Source of the DNA: JBKEDC01 sp047972995
GTDB lineage: Bacteria > Bacteroidota > Bacteroidia > Bacteroidales > Prolixibacteraceae
Length of the DNA: 37,618 nucleotides
Assembly: GCA_047972995.1 (NCBI GenBank)
Contig: JBKEBD010000015.1
Span: 1-37,618 of the forward strand
Direction of reading: 5' to 3'
A model generated the notes under the pieces. That model worked only from the letters and a program-made list of their open reading frames with translations. It had not been told where the DNA came from and did not search any database. The position numbers and the translations under genes are program-made. Positions 1-7,834 of this stretch are shown here, piece by piece; within the stretch, counting starts at the first letter, position 1; the number at the start of each line of letters is the position of its first letter.

Positions 1-82
1 AACTCGCAAGCATATCGACTCTTTTTTTCGCAATTTCTGTGAAGTCTTTTTCAAGCAAACAGACCAAGAATATGTTTAGTCG

Positions 83-304
83 TTGGTGGATAGCGATTTA
101 CAAATATTGCCACTCGATGACTTTTTTTGGAAGAAAATGTACAACTGGAAAAAAACTTGGAAAGAATGGTATGCTGGGATACCCAGGCAGAAGGAGGATT
201 CTTTATTAACCTCTCTGGATAAGAATATTTTTCTAAAGCCTGAAAATCAAACCAAGTTTCGCCATGGGCGATATCTATTTATAGAAAACAGGCTAAATAT
301 GTGA
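83..304 (+). CDS. Doubtful short ORF, possible gene remnant
   Basis: This is a 73-codon open frame rich in Trp and Lys (WKKMYNWKKTWKEW near residues 16-29). The same frame is open upstream to the window edge apart from one TAG just before the start, so it could be the tail of a broken gene entering from the left. I recognise no family, signal peptide or membrane segment. There is no convincing promoter, and no neighbour gives it a context. It may be noise in AT-rich DNA. Confidence 0.15.
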   Translation: MVDSDLQILPLDDFFWKKMYNWKKTWKEWYAGIPRQKEDSLLTSLDKNIFLKPENQTKFRHGRYLFIENRLNM

Positions 305-617
305 GAATTTCCTGTAGGGAGTATATGATGTAGATATATTTCCTGTGTTTATAATTGTTTTTTAGTTGACACATGTATCTCACATGAAATTCTAATTCTT
401 GTTTCTATTTATATATAAGCCCAATGGGCTATCTATGCATAATTCTTAATCGAAACTCAGGTTGATAAAGTCCATGATAGTTTTTAGAGTAAAAATCATT
501 CAGCATGGATTAGCTGGGAAACTTATCACAAAGTTTTTTATACTTGGGGTGAAAAGACCGCTCCCCTACTCTCGAAAATATACTATATATAGTATTAGTT
601 GCCCCTCTCCCGTTTTT
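305..617. other. Gene-poor AT-rich stretch
   Basis: I see no supportable gene here. It contains a small hairpin AGCCCAATGGGCT near 418 and the ten-base word AACTCAGGTT near 455, which matches the inner end of the MITE described at 9822 but has no partner. No terminator or clear promoter is visible. Confidence 0.4.
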
Positions 618-878
618 TCATTCAAAATCTAGCCTAAGTTTTAATTGACCTGAGCTAGTCTGTTTTTCGGGTGTGGGGAGGAATGCTCTAGGAGCCATGT
701 GGCTGATTGATACTTTATCAATCAAACTTATTTTGGAGTATATGAAATTGCGTTGTTCCGAGATTGGATTTTTGTTGCGTGTTTTTATTCCGCTTTCCAA
801 GAGTAGATTTGTATGTATCGAAGATAAGGAACTGAAATAAATATTTTTAATCGGCACGCTGTTCATTGTTCGGGGCAC
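618..878 (-). CDS. Hypothetical short protein, possible cassette ORF
   Basis: This is an 86-codon ORF of basic, Ser-rich composition with no recognisable domain. Its start lies 18-19 bases inside the boundary of the attC-like element (GTTAGTCAC on the minus strand at 889-897), which is where cassette genes usually begin. It would then be the first gene of the next cassette in the same orientation as the C10 protease pair. I did not find a matching second recombination site beyond its end, so the cassette idea for this ORF is weak. It could also be a chance ORF. Confidence 0.25.
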   Translation of the reverse strand: MPRTMNSVPIKNIYFSSLSSIHTNLLLESGIKTRNKNPISEQRNFIYSKISLIDKVSISHMAPRAFLPTPEKQTSSGQLKLRLDFE

Positions 879-888
879 TTTTTAGCTT

Positions 889-1082
889 GTGACTAACGGT
901 AAATTGTATGGTGCATAGGGCATTATAAAGCACTTACCTGTCAAACCGATAAGTAGCCGAAGCGCAGGTTTTACACCTGCTATTTGACTAACCACCGAAG
1001 CTGCACTTCTGAGGGTTGAAGAAATTGCAAAAGCTTCAAATACAACAACTCCGCCCTATGCACTATACAAAATGTTGTGTAC
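889..1082 (-). repeat. attC-like palindromic recombination site
   Basis: Two 18-base arms, 904-921 and 1053-1070 (the latter gccctatgcactatacaa), are inverted complements with one G-T mismatch and enclose a loop of about 130 bases. Outside the arms, AAC at 895-897 faces GTT at 1074-1076, separated from the arms by short unpaired spacers, as in integron attC sites (R-box, spacer, L-box). The loop has its own hairpin (GCAGGT/ACCTGC near 965-981). The outer boxes GTTGTGT and GACTAAC fit the integron consensus GTTRRRY/RYYYAAC only approximately. It lies directly after the lipoprotein gene. Seen: the symmetry. Inferred: the recombination role. Confidence 0.5.
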
Positions 1083-1097
1083 AGTTATTCCTGTACT

Positions 1098-1592
1098 CTA
1101 ATAATCTTTTGAAATTTCAAAATAGTAATTTTCATCCCCATATAATTTTTCATTGAAATCTTTCATTGAAATTCCATTATACCAGAATTCCGAATACGGA
1201 AAATTAGTATCAGGATTCATTGTTGCAACAATTGTATCTGAATCACCATTCCCCCAGTCTATTACAGTGGTGGATGTGCTATTTTCATTAATATCTCCAC
1301 TTAGATCAGTAGCAAAAATATTTCCAATGGCATATTCAGAATCAAATATGCCACAGCCTTTGGGGTGATCAAGGTGTCCATGGTATTGCTCAATATATTC
1401 TCCATCTATTAAACAAAACCTTTTAACCTTATTAAAGTCAATGCTGTTTTCTGTTTTAGGATTTAGAAGGTTCTCTCCATTTGTATTAACTAACACCAAG
1501 TATAAACCTTTGGAACCTGGAAAATTTTCTTGTTGTCCTTTTTCACAACTCATAAAGCTTATTGCAATTAATGTGTATACCAATATTTTCAT
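1098..1592 (-). CDS. Small lipoprotein paired with C10 protease (candidate inhibitor)
   Basis: The 164-residue protein has a lipoprotein signal peptide with lipobox SFMSC (Cys16), followed by the EKGQQ linker typical of exported Bacteroidetes lipoproteins. I recognise no domain; the mature part is acidic with several aromatic residues. Its start lies 7 bases after the stop of the C10 protease, so the two are almost certainly cotranscribed and probably translationally coupled. C10 proteases of the streptopain family are often encoded beside a small inhibitor (Spi in streptococci, Bfi proteins in Bacteroides fragilis), so inhibitor or self-protection is a reasonable guess, based on context only. 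The gene ends 16 bases before the attC-like element. Confidence 0.8.
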   Translation of the reverse strand: MKILVYTLIAISFMSCEKGQQENFPGSKGLYLVLVNTNGENLLNPKTENSIDFNKVKRFCLIDGEYIEQYHGHLDHPKGCGIFDSEYAIGNIFATDLSGDINENSTSTTVIDWGNGDSDTIVATMNPDTNFPYSEFWYNGISMKDFNEKLYGDENYYFEISKDY

Positions 1593-1599
1593 AACTATA

Positions 1600-2758
1600 T
1601 TATTTTCTGATTCTATAAATCATCTTATTTTTATCATTAAAGCCCCTAAAATCTCCCACTTTGTAGTTGCCATTATACTCACGATAAGAGACCCAACCCC
1701 AATTCATATGCAGCCAAAGTAAATTAGCGCCACAAGGATTAACATAGTTGTTATAACCGTCGCAAACCCATGCATGTCCTCCATCTGAAGATTGTCCTCG
1801 TAAAATTACTGGATACCCCCAACTTATCTCATCCCTAAGTGTTTTTAGATTCAAATCTCCATAATTTGCCGAAGAGTAAGAAAAGTTTTCCTTAAATGCT
1901 TTCGCCAAATCTTTGGTTTTAGCCCCTGACTCACTACATCCATAGTCCATATCAACTGCATTGTCAATATCTCTTATTAGTCGAGATGCTTCATCAGAAC
2001 CAGTATTGTTATACATAAAGTCGTAATTATAGGTAGTTGGATATTCTAAATAGTTCATTACTTGAGCACCTGCAATCGCAACGCATCCAGCTAGCGTCCT
2101 TCCATTACTTTGTCCTGAACAACTTTTGTATGGTGCATTATTGTTAAAACCTACCCCTTGATGCCATGCTGTAAATAATAGTGGTGATACACTATAAGTT
2201 TTTGTATTGCAAAGTGGGTCGTTTGTGTTATCTGGCACTTCATCAGGTAGTTCTGCAGGGTGGTCGCCAATTGGTAATAATGGTCTAGCCCCATCTTTAA
2301 CAGCTTTATCCCATCTTTCTGCTACATAATCCTCTACCCAATTAAATTGTCGCAAAGAATCTATAACACTAATAGTAGCATTTTTCCAGTCAATCAAGCC
2401 ATCAGGCATATTTACTTCATCCATAGGGAAATTAGAATCAAATGAGTACGCGAGTAAGGGTTCACTTCTTTTATCAGCAGCCAAGATAATAAAACCACCA
2501 CCCTTATAATTTAAGACGTAGTAATATGGCACACCATCCCGTAAGAAAAGTTTATACTCAATTAGTTGCTTAAATGAATTTGCAGATTTTAAATTTACGT
2601 CCGATTCAAATTCGGCTGGCATTTCACCCGCTATGCTCAATAGCTCGTTTTCTGATAAGCTAAATTGATTATTAAAATTTGAATCGTCATTTGTATCTGT
2701 TTTCTCACAACCTAAAACAGACAAAATTACTGCTAAAATATAGATTGTTTTTTTTCAT
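1600..2758 (-). CDS. C10 (streptopain-type) cysteine protease lipoprotein, start out of frame
   Basis: The open frame (374 codons, 1600-2724) matches peptidase family C10. It has an N-terminal pro-region, catalytic Cys in LAGCVAIAGAQVMNY (residue 214 of the open frame), catalytic His in GGHAWVCDGY (residue 317), and the HMNWGW motif (residues 339-344). The open frame has no ATG start, only TTG at 2722-2724. The natural ATG is at 2756-2758, followed by eight A; with seven A it would read MKKTIYILAVILSVLGC, a perfect lipoprotein signal peptide. So there is a one-base insertion in the A tract: a sequencing error, a phase-variable switch, a site of polymerase slippage, or a dead gene. The product would be an outer-membrane-anchored protease. 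The neighbouring lipoprotein follows after 7 bases. Confidence 0.85.
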
Positions 2759-2880
2759 TAGGTCTTGTTCTTTTTGTTAAAATATTTCTTCACACATTTT
2801 ACTTTGCAGAAAGAAGCTTACCCCCCCTGTAAATTCGATTAATTTACCATTATTGAATTTATATGATTGATGTTTTAATT

Positions 2881-2889
2881 GCACACAAC
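2881..2889 (-). other. Candidate cassette boundary / attI-like half-site
   Basis: On the minus strand this reads GTTGTGTGC. It is the complement, in 8 of 9 positions, of GTACACAAC (minus strand 1082-1074), the outer box of the attC-like element downstream of the protease pair. In integron cassettes the first bases of the cassette complement the first box of its own attC in just this way. The site lies between the protease gene and the divergent recombinase remnant, where an attI would be expected. Only this half is visible; no second arm is evident. Confidence 0.35.
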
Positions 2890-3053
2890 GTCTTGTTTGC
2901 GTCACCAATATATAACTTTCGTAAATATTAAATAAAAAATGTGTGAATATTTTAATTAATTCCGTTATTCCCTTTGAAACACAAGGCTTTTTCAATAGAA
3001 AATATCATTTTTCTTGTATATACGAATGTCTTTGTATTCTAAAACATCACGGT

Positions 3054-3460
3054 ATGGATATTGAGAATTTGATTGAAGACTTCGAACGAAATCTAAAGCT
3101 ACAGGGATATAGCGTCAACTCTATCTAGAACTATGTCAGTGCTGTAAGAACATTCCTATAACTTACACCAAGAGAATTTGATAGCCTAAGCCAATTAGGT
3201 GAAGACGAAATCGAAAAAGATGTATTTTGGAGAATCGAAAAAGATAAAATTGGAATCTCATATCAACGCATGATTGTGGCATCAATCGAAAAGTTTTACT
3301 CCTCAGTCTTGAGAAAGATTTGCTGATAAAACATTTGTATCCCTCACGAAAACAATATTCCTTACCCCGACATCTCACGATGACAGAAGTAAAACAATGC
3401 TTGCCTTCACTTCTAATGCAAAACATTCAAGGCCCAATTTTTTCACCATACGATTACTAA
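3054..3460 (+). pseudogene. Tyrosine recombinase (Xer/integrase) remnant
   Basis: The frame from 3054 reads NLIEDFERNLKLQGYSVNSI, stop, NYVSAVRTFL, stop, then continues to KFYSSVLRK. The other reading frame takes over through LYPSRKQYSLPRHLTMTEV, ending at TAA 3458. This is the SAM-like N-terminal DNA-binding domain of a tyrosine recombinase and the linker into the catalytic domain (compare the common LP..L...EV motif). Two in-frame stops and one frameshift break it, and the catalytic domain with its R, H, R and Y residues is missing. It is divergent from the cassette-like protease pair, the position of an integrase gene in an integron. Whether it was an integron, phage or Xer-type enzyme cannot be told from this part. 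Confidence 0.65.
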
Positions 3461-3580
3461 ATCAGGTTAACACGCTAATTTAAAGCAATATTCAACTACA
3501 CCCTAATGGATTCAGTTGCAGTTTTTCAATCTTTTTGTAATAACTGAAACAAAAAAACCAACTTAGAACTAGAGATTTTA

Positions 3581-3832
3581 GACTTAAACTCCGCTTTGCG
3601 GAAAGCAGAATTACACATTTTCAGCATAAACCAACCGACTACCAAAAAAGAATTCCTGCCTTTGGGCTTAAACTCCGCTTTGCGAAAAGCAGAATTATGC
3701 GTTTTTGCTTAAACCAACCAATTACCAAAAAAGAATTCCCTGCTTTTGGGCTTAAATTTCGCTTTACGAAAAGCAGAAATATGCGTTTTTGCTTAAACCA
3801 ACCAATTACCAAAAAAGAATTCGTGCATTTGG
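3581..3832 (+). repeat. Three tandem copies of an 84-bp repeat
   Basis: The unit begins with (g/a)cttaaactccgctttgcg at 3581, 3665 and 3749, and contains small hairpins (CCGC-TTT-GCGG in copy 1, GCTTT/AAAGC in copy 3) and the word aaaaaagaattc. Copies 2 and 3 are most alike. Since 84 is a multiple of three, one frame stays open across all copies from 3544 to 3879 and would encode a 28-residue repeat, but the first ATG is at 3697 and no promoter or signal is visible. I treat it as noncoding tandem DNA. Confidence 0.8.
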
Positions 3833-3879
3833 AGTTGAAATGCTACTATTTATTTCACCAACGGGTATACATTATATAG

Positions 3880-4230
3880 TCTGCCACAAAAATTGATACT
3901 ATAATATGTAGTACTATTACTAACACGGGTGTGAAACTCAAATTACTTTTCCTCAACACACGAAAACCAATCTTGCTAATTTTCAAAACCAATGATTGAT
4001 AGATAAAAACAATACCGATTTAAACTTCAAAAGGTGGGTAATTTGGTCTAAAATTGATTTCTTGTAGTCAAAATTCATTTTCATTTGTTAATACTATTAA
4101 TGAACCTTTGGTAAGATTATGTAAATTCCATTCTCAGCCTCTCGCAAGGCAAGATTTTAGGAATAATCTACGGGAAAATGCCATTTATTCCGTCAACATA
4201 CTATATCTAATATAACAAAAGACAAACACG
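3880..4230. other. Intergenic region upstream of the cydAB operon
   Basis: No gene is visible. It should hold the promoter of the oxidase operon. The nearest match to the Bacteroidetes minus-7 box is AACCTTTG at 4103-4110 with TTTG at 4084-4087, but the spacing is only 15 bases and the box has one mismatch, so I do not call it a promoter. Confidence 0.4.
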
Positions 4231-4455
4231 ATGGGAAACAACTCTCGACTAAGCAAGGTGTGGAGCCTTTATGCCGATGGATTCAGAAACATGAGCACTT
4301 GGGGGAAACAAGTGTGGCTGATTATCATCATTAAGCTTATCATTATGTTTTTGGTGTTGAAGCTTTTTTTCTTCCCCAACTTTCTGAAAACAAATTTTGA
4401 AACCAACGAGCAGCGTGCCGACCATGTACTCCAACAAATTACAAATACTAAATAA
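4231..4455 (+). CDS. DUF4492 small membrane protein of the bd oxidase operon
   Basis: The 74-residue protein has one hydrophobic segment (about residues 28-50, WLIIIIKLIIMFLVLKLFFF) followed by an Asn/Glu/Gln-rich tail. Its pattern KLIIMFLVLKLFFFPNFL and position fit DUF4492, a small protein encoded just before cydA in many Bacteroidetes. Its stop is 8 bases before cydA, so all three genes form one operon. Its role is not established; a small single-helix protein beside CydA suggests an accessory subunit comparable in kind to CydX of proteobacteria, but that is inference and the sequences are not obviously related. Confidence 0.85.
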   Translation: MGNNSRLSKVWSLYADGFRNMSTWGKQVWLIIIIKLIIMFLVLKLFFFPNFLKTNFETNEQRADHVLQQITNTK

Positions 4456-4463
4456 TTAAGCTT

Positions 4464-6038
4464 ATGAATGACATGATTGATTTTTCACTAGTGGATTGGT
4501 CGCGGGCGCAATTTGCACTCACAGCCATGTACCATTGGTTATTTGTTCCGCTCACCCTCGGCATTACCTTCATTATTGCCACCATGGAAACATTTTATGT
4601 GTGTACGGGCAAAGAAATATGGAAGAAAATAACCAAATTTTGGATGACTCTCTTTGGCATTAACTTCGCCATTGGCGTTGCCACGGGCATCATACTCGAA
4701 TTTGAGTTCGGCACAAACTGGAGTAGCTATTCTTGGTTTGTGGGCGATATTTTCGGTGCACCGCTAGCTATTGAAGGTATTTTAGCCTTCTTCATGGAAT
4801 CTACTTTCATTGCCATTATGTTTTTCGGATGGAACAAAGTGAGCAAAAAAGTACATTTAGCGGCTAGCTGGCTCACTGCCATTGGGGCAAACCTTTCGGC
4901 ATTGTGGATTCTCATAGCCAATGCTTGGATGCAGAATCCTGTGGGAATGCAATTCAATCCGGAAACGGCTCGCAACGAAATGGTAGATTTTTGGGCTGTG
5001 GTTTCTAACCCCATGGCTATCGATAAGCTGCTGCACACCGTATCGTCGGGCTTTGTGCTTGCTTCGGTGTTTGTGTGTGGCGTGTCGGCATGGTTTCTAC
5101 TGAAAAAACGTGAAGTAGAATTTGCGAAGAAGAGTATTGCCGTGGCTGCCGTTTTTGGACTAGCATCATCGTTTTTTGTAGCTGCCACAGGCGATAGTTC
5201 GGCTTACCACGTGGCTAAATATCAGCCCATGAAGCTCGCTGCTTTCGAAGGTCTTTACGAAGGACAGGAAGAAGCGGGGCTAATTGCGTTTGGCATTCTT
5301 TCAAACAAGGCTCATCAAGGCAATGAAGCTACTCCCGACTTTTTAGTCAAAATGGAAATTCCTAAATTGCTTTCATTAATGGCTACTCGAAGTGCCGATG
5401 GCTTTGTGCCGGGAGTAAACGATTTACTATATGGCAATCCCAAACATGGCATTATGGGGACGGAAGAAAAAATTGAACGCGGCAAAGTGGCCATGGCTAA
5501 ACTGGCAGACTTTCAGCGAGCTCGCAAAAATAACTCGCCTGAACTAGCCGAAAATATAAAAGCAGAGTTTATGAGCCCCGATTTCCAAGAAAACTATTAC
5601 AAATATTTTGGCTACGGACATATAACAAACCTGAATATGCTCATTCCAAGTGTGCCGCTCACTTTCTATGCCTTCCACATTATGGTGTATTTAGGCGGTT
5701 GGTTCATCTTTTTCTTTGCCCTATGCCTATTTTTTGTGTGGAAAGAAAAACTAGAAACAAACCGCTGGTTCTTACACGCTGCAGTGTGGAGTATCCCTTT
5801 GGTTTACCTAACATCGCAGTGTGGGTGGATTGTTGCCGAAGTGGGGCGCCAACCGTGGATTATTCAAGACCTCATGCCCACCATGGCTGCGGTAACGCGC
5901 ATTAGTACAAGCGCGGTGCAAACTACGTTCTTCTTGTTTGCCACCGTGTTTACAGTGTTGCTCATTGCTGAATTGCGCATCATGACCCGACAAATAAAAA
6001 TTGGACCTCAAATTAGCGAAAACGATGGAGGACATTAA
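4464..6038 (+). CDS. cydA: Cytochrome bd ubiquinol/menaquinol oxidase subunit I
   Basis: The 524-residue multi-pass membrane protein is the catalytic subunit of cytochrome bd, which oxidises quinol and reduces oxygen to water without pumping protons. Heme-ligand regions are visible: His24 in ALTAMYHWLFVP (His19 of E. coli), His191 in DKLLHTVSSGF (His186), and the FHIMVYLGGW and GWIVAEVGRQPW motifs near residues 400-455 that hold the Met and Glu ligands. The quinol loop begins at YQPMKLAAFEGLYE and is long, as in the E. coli-type enzyme. cydB follows after 2 bases. High oxygen affinity suits respiration or oxygen scavenging in an anaerobe at low oxygen. Confidence 0.97.
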   Translation: MNDMIDFSLVDWSRAQFALTAMYHWLFVPLTLGITFIIATMETFYVCTGKEIWKKITKFWMTLFGINFAIGVATGIILEFEFGTNWSSYSWFVGDIFGAPLAIEGILAFFMESTFIAIMFFGWNKVSKKVHLAASWLTAIGANLSALWILIANAWMQNPVGMQFNPETARNEMVDFWAVVSNPMAIDKLLHTVSSGFVLASVFVCGVSAWFLLKKREVEFAKKSIAVAAVFGLASSFFVAATGDSSAYHVAKYQPMKLAAFEGLYEGQEEAGLIAFGILSNKAHQGNEATPDFLVKMEIPKLLSLMATRSADGFVPGVNDLLYGNPKHGIMGTEEKIERGKVAMAKLADFQRARKNNSPELAENIKAEFMSPDFQENYYKYFGYGHITNLNMLIPSVPLTFYAFHIMVYLGGWFIFFFALCLFFVWKEKLETNRWFLHAAVWSIPLVYLTSQCGWIVAEVGRQPWIIQDLMPTMAAVTRISTSAVQTTFFLFATVFTVLLIAELRIMTRQIKIGPQISENDGGH

Positions 6039-6040
6039 TC

Positions 6041-7165
6041 ATGTTTGAAAATTTATCTTATCTCTGCTTACAGCAATATTGGTGGGCAATTGTGTCGCTT
6101 CTGGGCGCTTTGTTTGTGTTCCTCAGCTTTGTGCAAGGGGGACAAAGCCTAATGTATCAGGTTACGAAAACCGAGAAACAACGAATGCTTTGTATCAACA
6201 CCTTAGGGCGAAAATGGGAATTCACCTTTACCACGCTTGTTACCTTTGGTGGCGCATTCTTTGCTTCCTTCCCCTTGTTCTATGCCACATCGTTTGGTGG
6301 TGCTTATTGGGTGTGGATTGCTATACTCCTTTGCTTTGTCATTCAAGCTGTTTCCTACGAGTATCGGCGAAAACCCGGCAATTTGCTCGGGCAAAAAACC
6401 TATGAAACATTCCTAATGATAAACGGAATCCTTGCTCCCATTTTAATTGGCACAGCAGTGGGTACCTTCTTCAATGGCGCCGAATTTATTCTCGACGACC
6501 ACCGAGTGGTGCATTGGCAAAATGGTGCTCGTGGACTAGAAGCAGTGCTTACCTTCCACAACGTGGCATTAGGTCTTTCTATATTCTTCTTAGCCCGAGT
6601 GCTAGGCGCTCTTTATTTTATCAACTCGGTGGACAACGAAACCGTGTATCAACTCAGTAAACGCCAAGTGCTGCTCAATACCATACCATTCTTAGTCTTT
6701 TTCTTGTATTTCGTTATTGTATTGCTGCTGAAAGATGGTTATGCCTACAACCCGATAAACGGGGAAGTGCACGTAGAAAGTTATAAATATTGGCACAACC
6801 TCATTGAAATGCCCGCTTTACTTGCCTTGTTTCTTGCGGGAGTGTTGGCCGTGCTTTGGGGAATTTATTCTACCATCCTAAGCCACTCTCACCAAGGCAT
6901 TTGGTTCACCGGTTCAGGCTCTGTGGCTGTGGTGTGGGTGCTCTTCCTAATTGCTGGGCTGAACAACACGAGCTTCTATCCCTCTTTGGTCGATGCTCCA
7001 TCGTCGCTCACCATCGAAAATGCTTCATCGAGCCAATTCACCCTCACGGTCATGAGCTACGTATCGCTGCTTGTGCCTTTCGTGATAGCTTACATTTGGT
7101 GGTTCTGGAAAGCCATGAATAGCCAAAAGATTAGCGATGATGAAATAGACTCGCATTCATATTAA
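6041..7165 (+). CDS. cydB: Cytochrome bd oxidase subunit II
   Basis: The 374-residue membrane protein has about nine hydrophobic segments and opens with LQQYWWAIVSLLGALFVFLS, the CydB signature region, followed by VQGGQSL in place of the usual DGxDLG-type motif, a common variant in Bacteroidetes. CydB pairs with CydA and stabilises the heme b595/d site. Only 2 bases separate it from cydA, so translation is coupled. A strong terminator follows 33 bases after its stop. No cydC/cydD assembly transporter is present in this window. Confidence 0.96.
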   Translation: MFENLSYLCLQQYWWAIVSLLGALFVFLSFVQGGQSLMYQVTKTEKQRMLCINTLGRKWEFTFTTLVTFGGAFFASFPLFYATSFGGAYWVWIAILLCFVIQAVSYEYRRKPGNLLGQKTYETFLMINGILAPILIGTAVGTFFNGAEFILDDHRVVHWQNGARGLEAVLTFHNVALGLSIFFLARVLGALYFINSVDNETVYQLSKRQVLLNTIPFLVFFLYFVIVLLLKDGYAYNPINGEVHVESYKYWHNLIEMPALLALFLAGVLAVLWGIYSTILSHSHQGIWFTGSGSVAVVWVLFLIAGLNNTSFYPSLVDAPSSLTIENASSSQFTLTVMSYVSLLVPFVIAYIWWFWKAMNSQKISDDEIDSHSY

Positions 7166-7198
7166 TTGACACTTCAAATTTCACCCCCCAATTAATTT

Positions 7199-7252
7199 GC
7201 ACTCTTCATAGGAACCCTATTTTTACCCCCCCTATGAAGAGTGCTTTTTTTT
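7199..7252 (+). terminator. Rho-independent terminator of the cyd operon
   Basis: The 14-base arms gcactcttcatagg (7199-7212) and cctatgaagagtgc (7231-7244) are perfect complements and are followed by eight T. The loop is 18 bases. Confidence 0.93.
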
Positions 7253-7533
7253 GCCTAATTCTATAACCTTCCATTTTTTGTATCGAAAAAACACAAATCG
7301 CAATTGCCTATTTTTGAATCTATTGGTTCTATGTTGCTTGTAGTGGGTAAAGCCCATCGGGCTTCAATCTTAATGAATGAGATTAACCCCCTACGGGGAA
7401 TAGTGGCGTGAATATCTTTATGCTATTAACCTGAGTTCAGGATAAGATTAATCGCCTACGGCGAAGCATTTTCATGGCAAAATACACGATTTGCGAGCCG
7501 CTGTGTCAAACATACTACATACGACATAGAGCC
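7253..7533. other. Gene-free stretch with small hairpins and a lone MITE end
   Basis: No gene is visible. Short hairpins occur: AGCCC-ATC-GGGCT near 7350, CCCC-CTAC-GGGG near 7388 and CGCC-TAC-GGCG near 7452. Bases 7428-7446 match the terminal repeat of the MITE at 9822 in 18 of 19 positions and are preceded by the same ATT target triplet, but no second end is found, so this is probably a relic. Confidence 0.6.
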
Positions 7534-7577
7534 AAACAAATGGTCCCGTTCTAAATGCAGAACGGGACTATTTGTTT
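7534..7577. terminator. Bidirectional hairpin terminator
   Basis: The arms aaacaaatggtcccgttct (7534-7552) and agaacgggactatttgttt (7559-7577) pair with one mismatch around a 6-base loop, with T-rich sequence on both strands. It lies 32 bases after the stop of the small minus-strand gene and probably ends that transcript. Confidence 0.7.
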
Positions 7578-7609
7578 TTACTGTAAATTAAAGCGCAAAC
7601 TCCCCCTAC

Positions 7610-7732
7610 TTATAGCTTCTCAGGTTTGCACACGTACTTCTCCTTTTCGGCTTTGATCTTGCATTTCTTACAAATGTACTTTGAATCGCTTGGTCGCTTA
7701 TAATCTGGATCTTTACAGGCTTTTTTACTCAT
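7610..7732 (-). CDS. 40-residue four-cysteine basic protein
   Basis: The frame starts at ATG 7732 and encodes a 40-residue, Lys-rich protein with Cys6, Cys21, Cys24 and Cys35; the core is YICKKCKIKAEKEKYVCKPE. A CxxC knuckle plus two outer cysteines suggests a small metal-binding (zinc-ribbon-like) fold. The composition is clearly coding, and the frame ends just before a good terminator. I know similar tiny proteins only as hypothetical proteins in Bacteroidetes. It lies 102 bases downstream of the kinase/RapZ gene on the same strand and could share its transcript. No function can be assigned. Confidence 0.75.
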   Translation of the reverse strand: MSKKACKDPDYKRPSDSKYICKKCKIKAEKEKYVCKPEKL

Positions 7733-7834
7733 GACTTAAGGAGGTTATCTGGTTGTGGGGTTAATCGAGTTTATGAGATTCATCGATTTATTATGGTTCA
7801 GCACAATAGTTCAACTTCATAAACCTATAAACTC

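Noticed and set aside
445..470. Third MITE remnant (AACTCAGGTT)
   Set aside because: Only ten bases match and no partner end or ATT pair is present, so chance cannot be excluded.
1153..1722. Plus-strand ORFs opposite the lipoprotein and protease genes
   Set aside because: They are antisense shadows of genes with clear signal peptides and catalytic motifs and have no recognisable domains.
3581..3832. CRISPR array
   Set aside because: The 84-bp units are directly adjacent without variable spacers, and no cas gene is near.
4084..4110. Promoter of the cyd operon
   Set aside because: The spacing between boxes is 15 bases where 19-21 is usual, and the minus-7 box has a mismatch.
7735..7750. Shine-Dalgarno-like AAGGAGGT on the plus strand
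   Set aside because: No plus-strand ORF follows; Bacteroidetes rarely use such sites, and the gene here is on the other strand.
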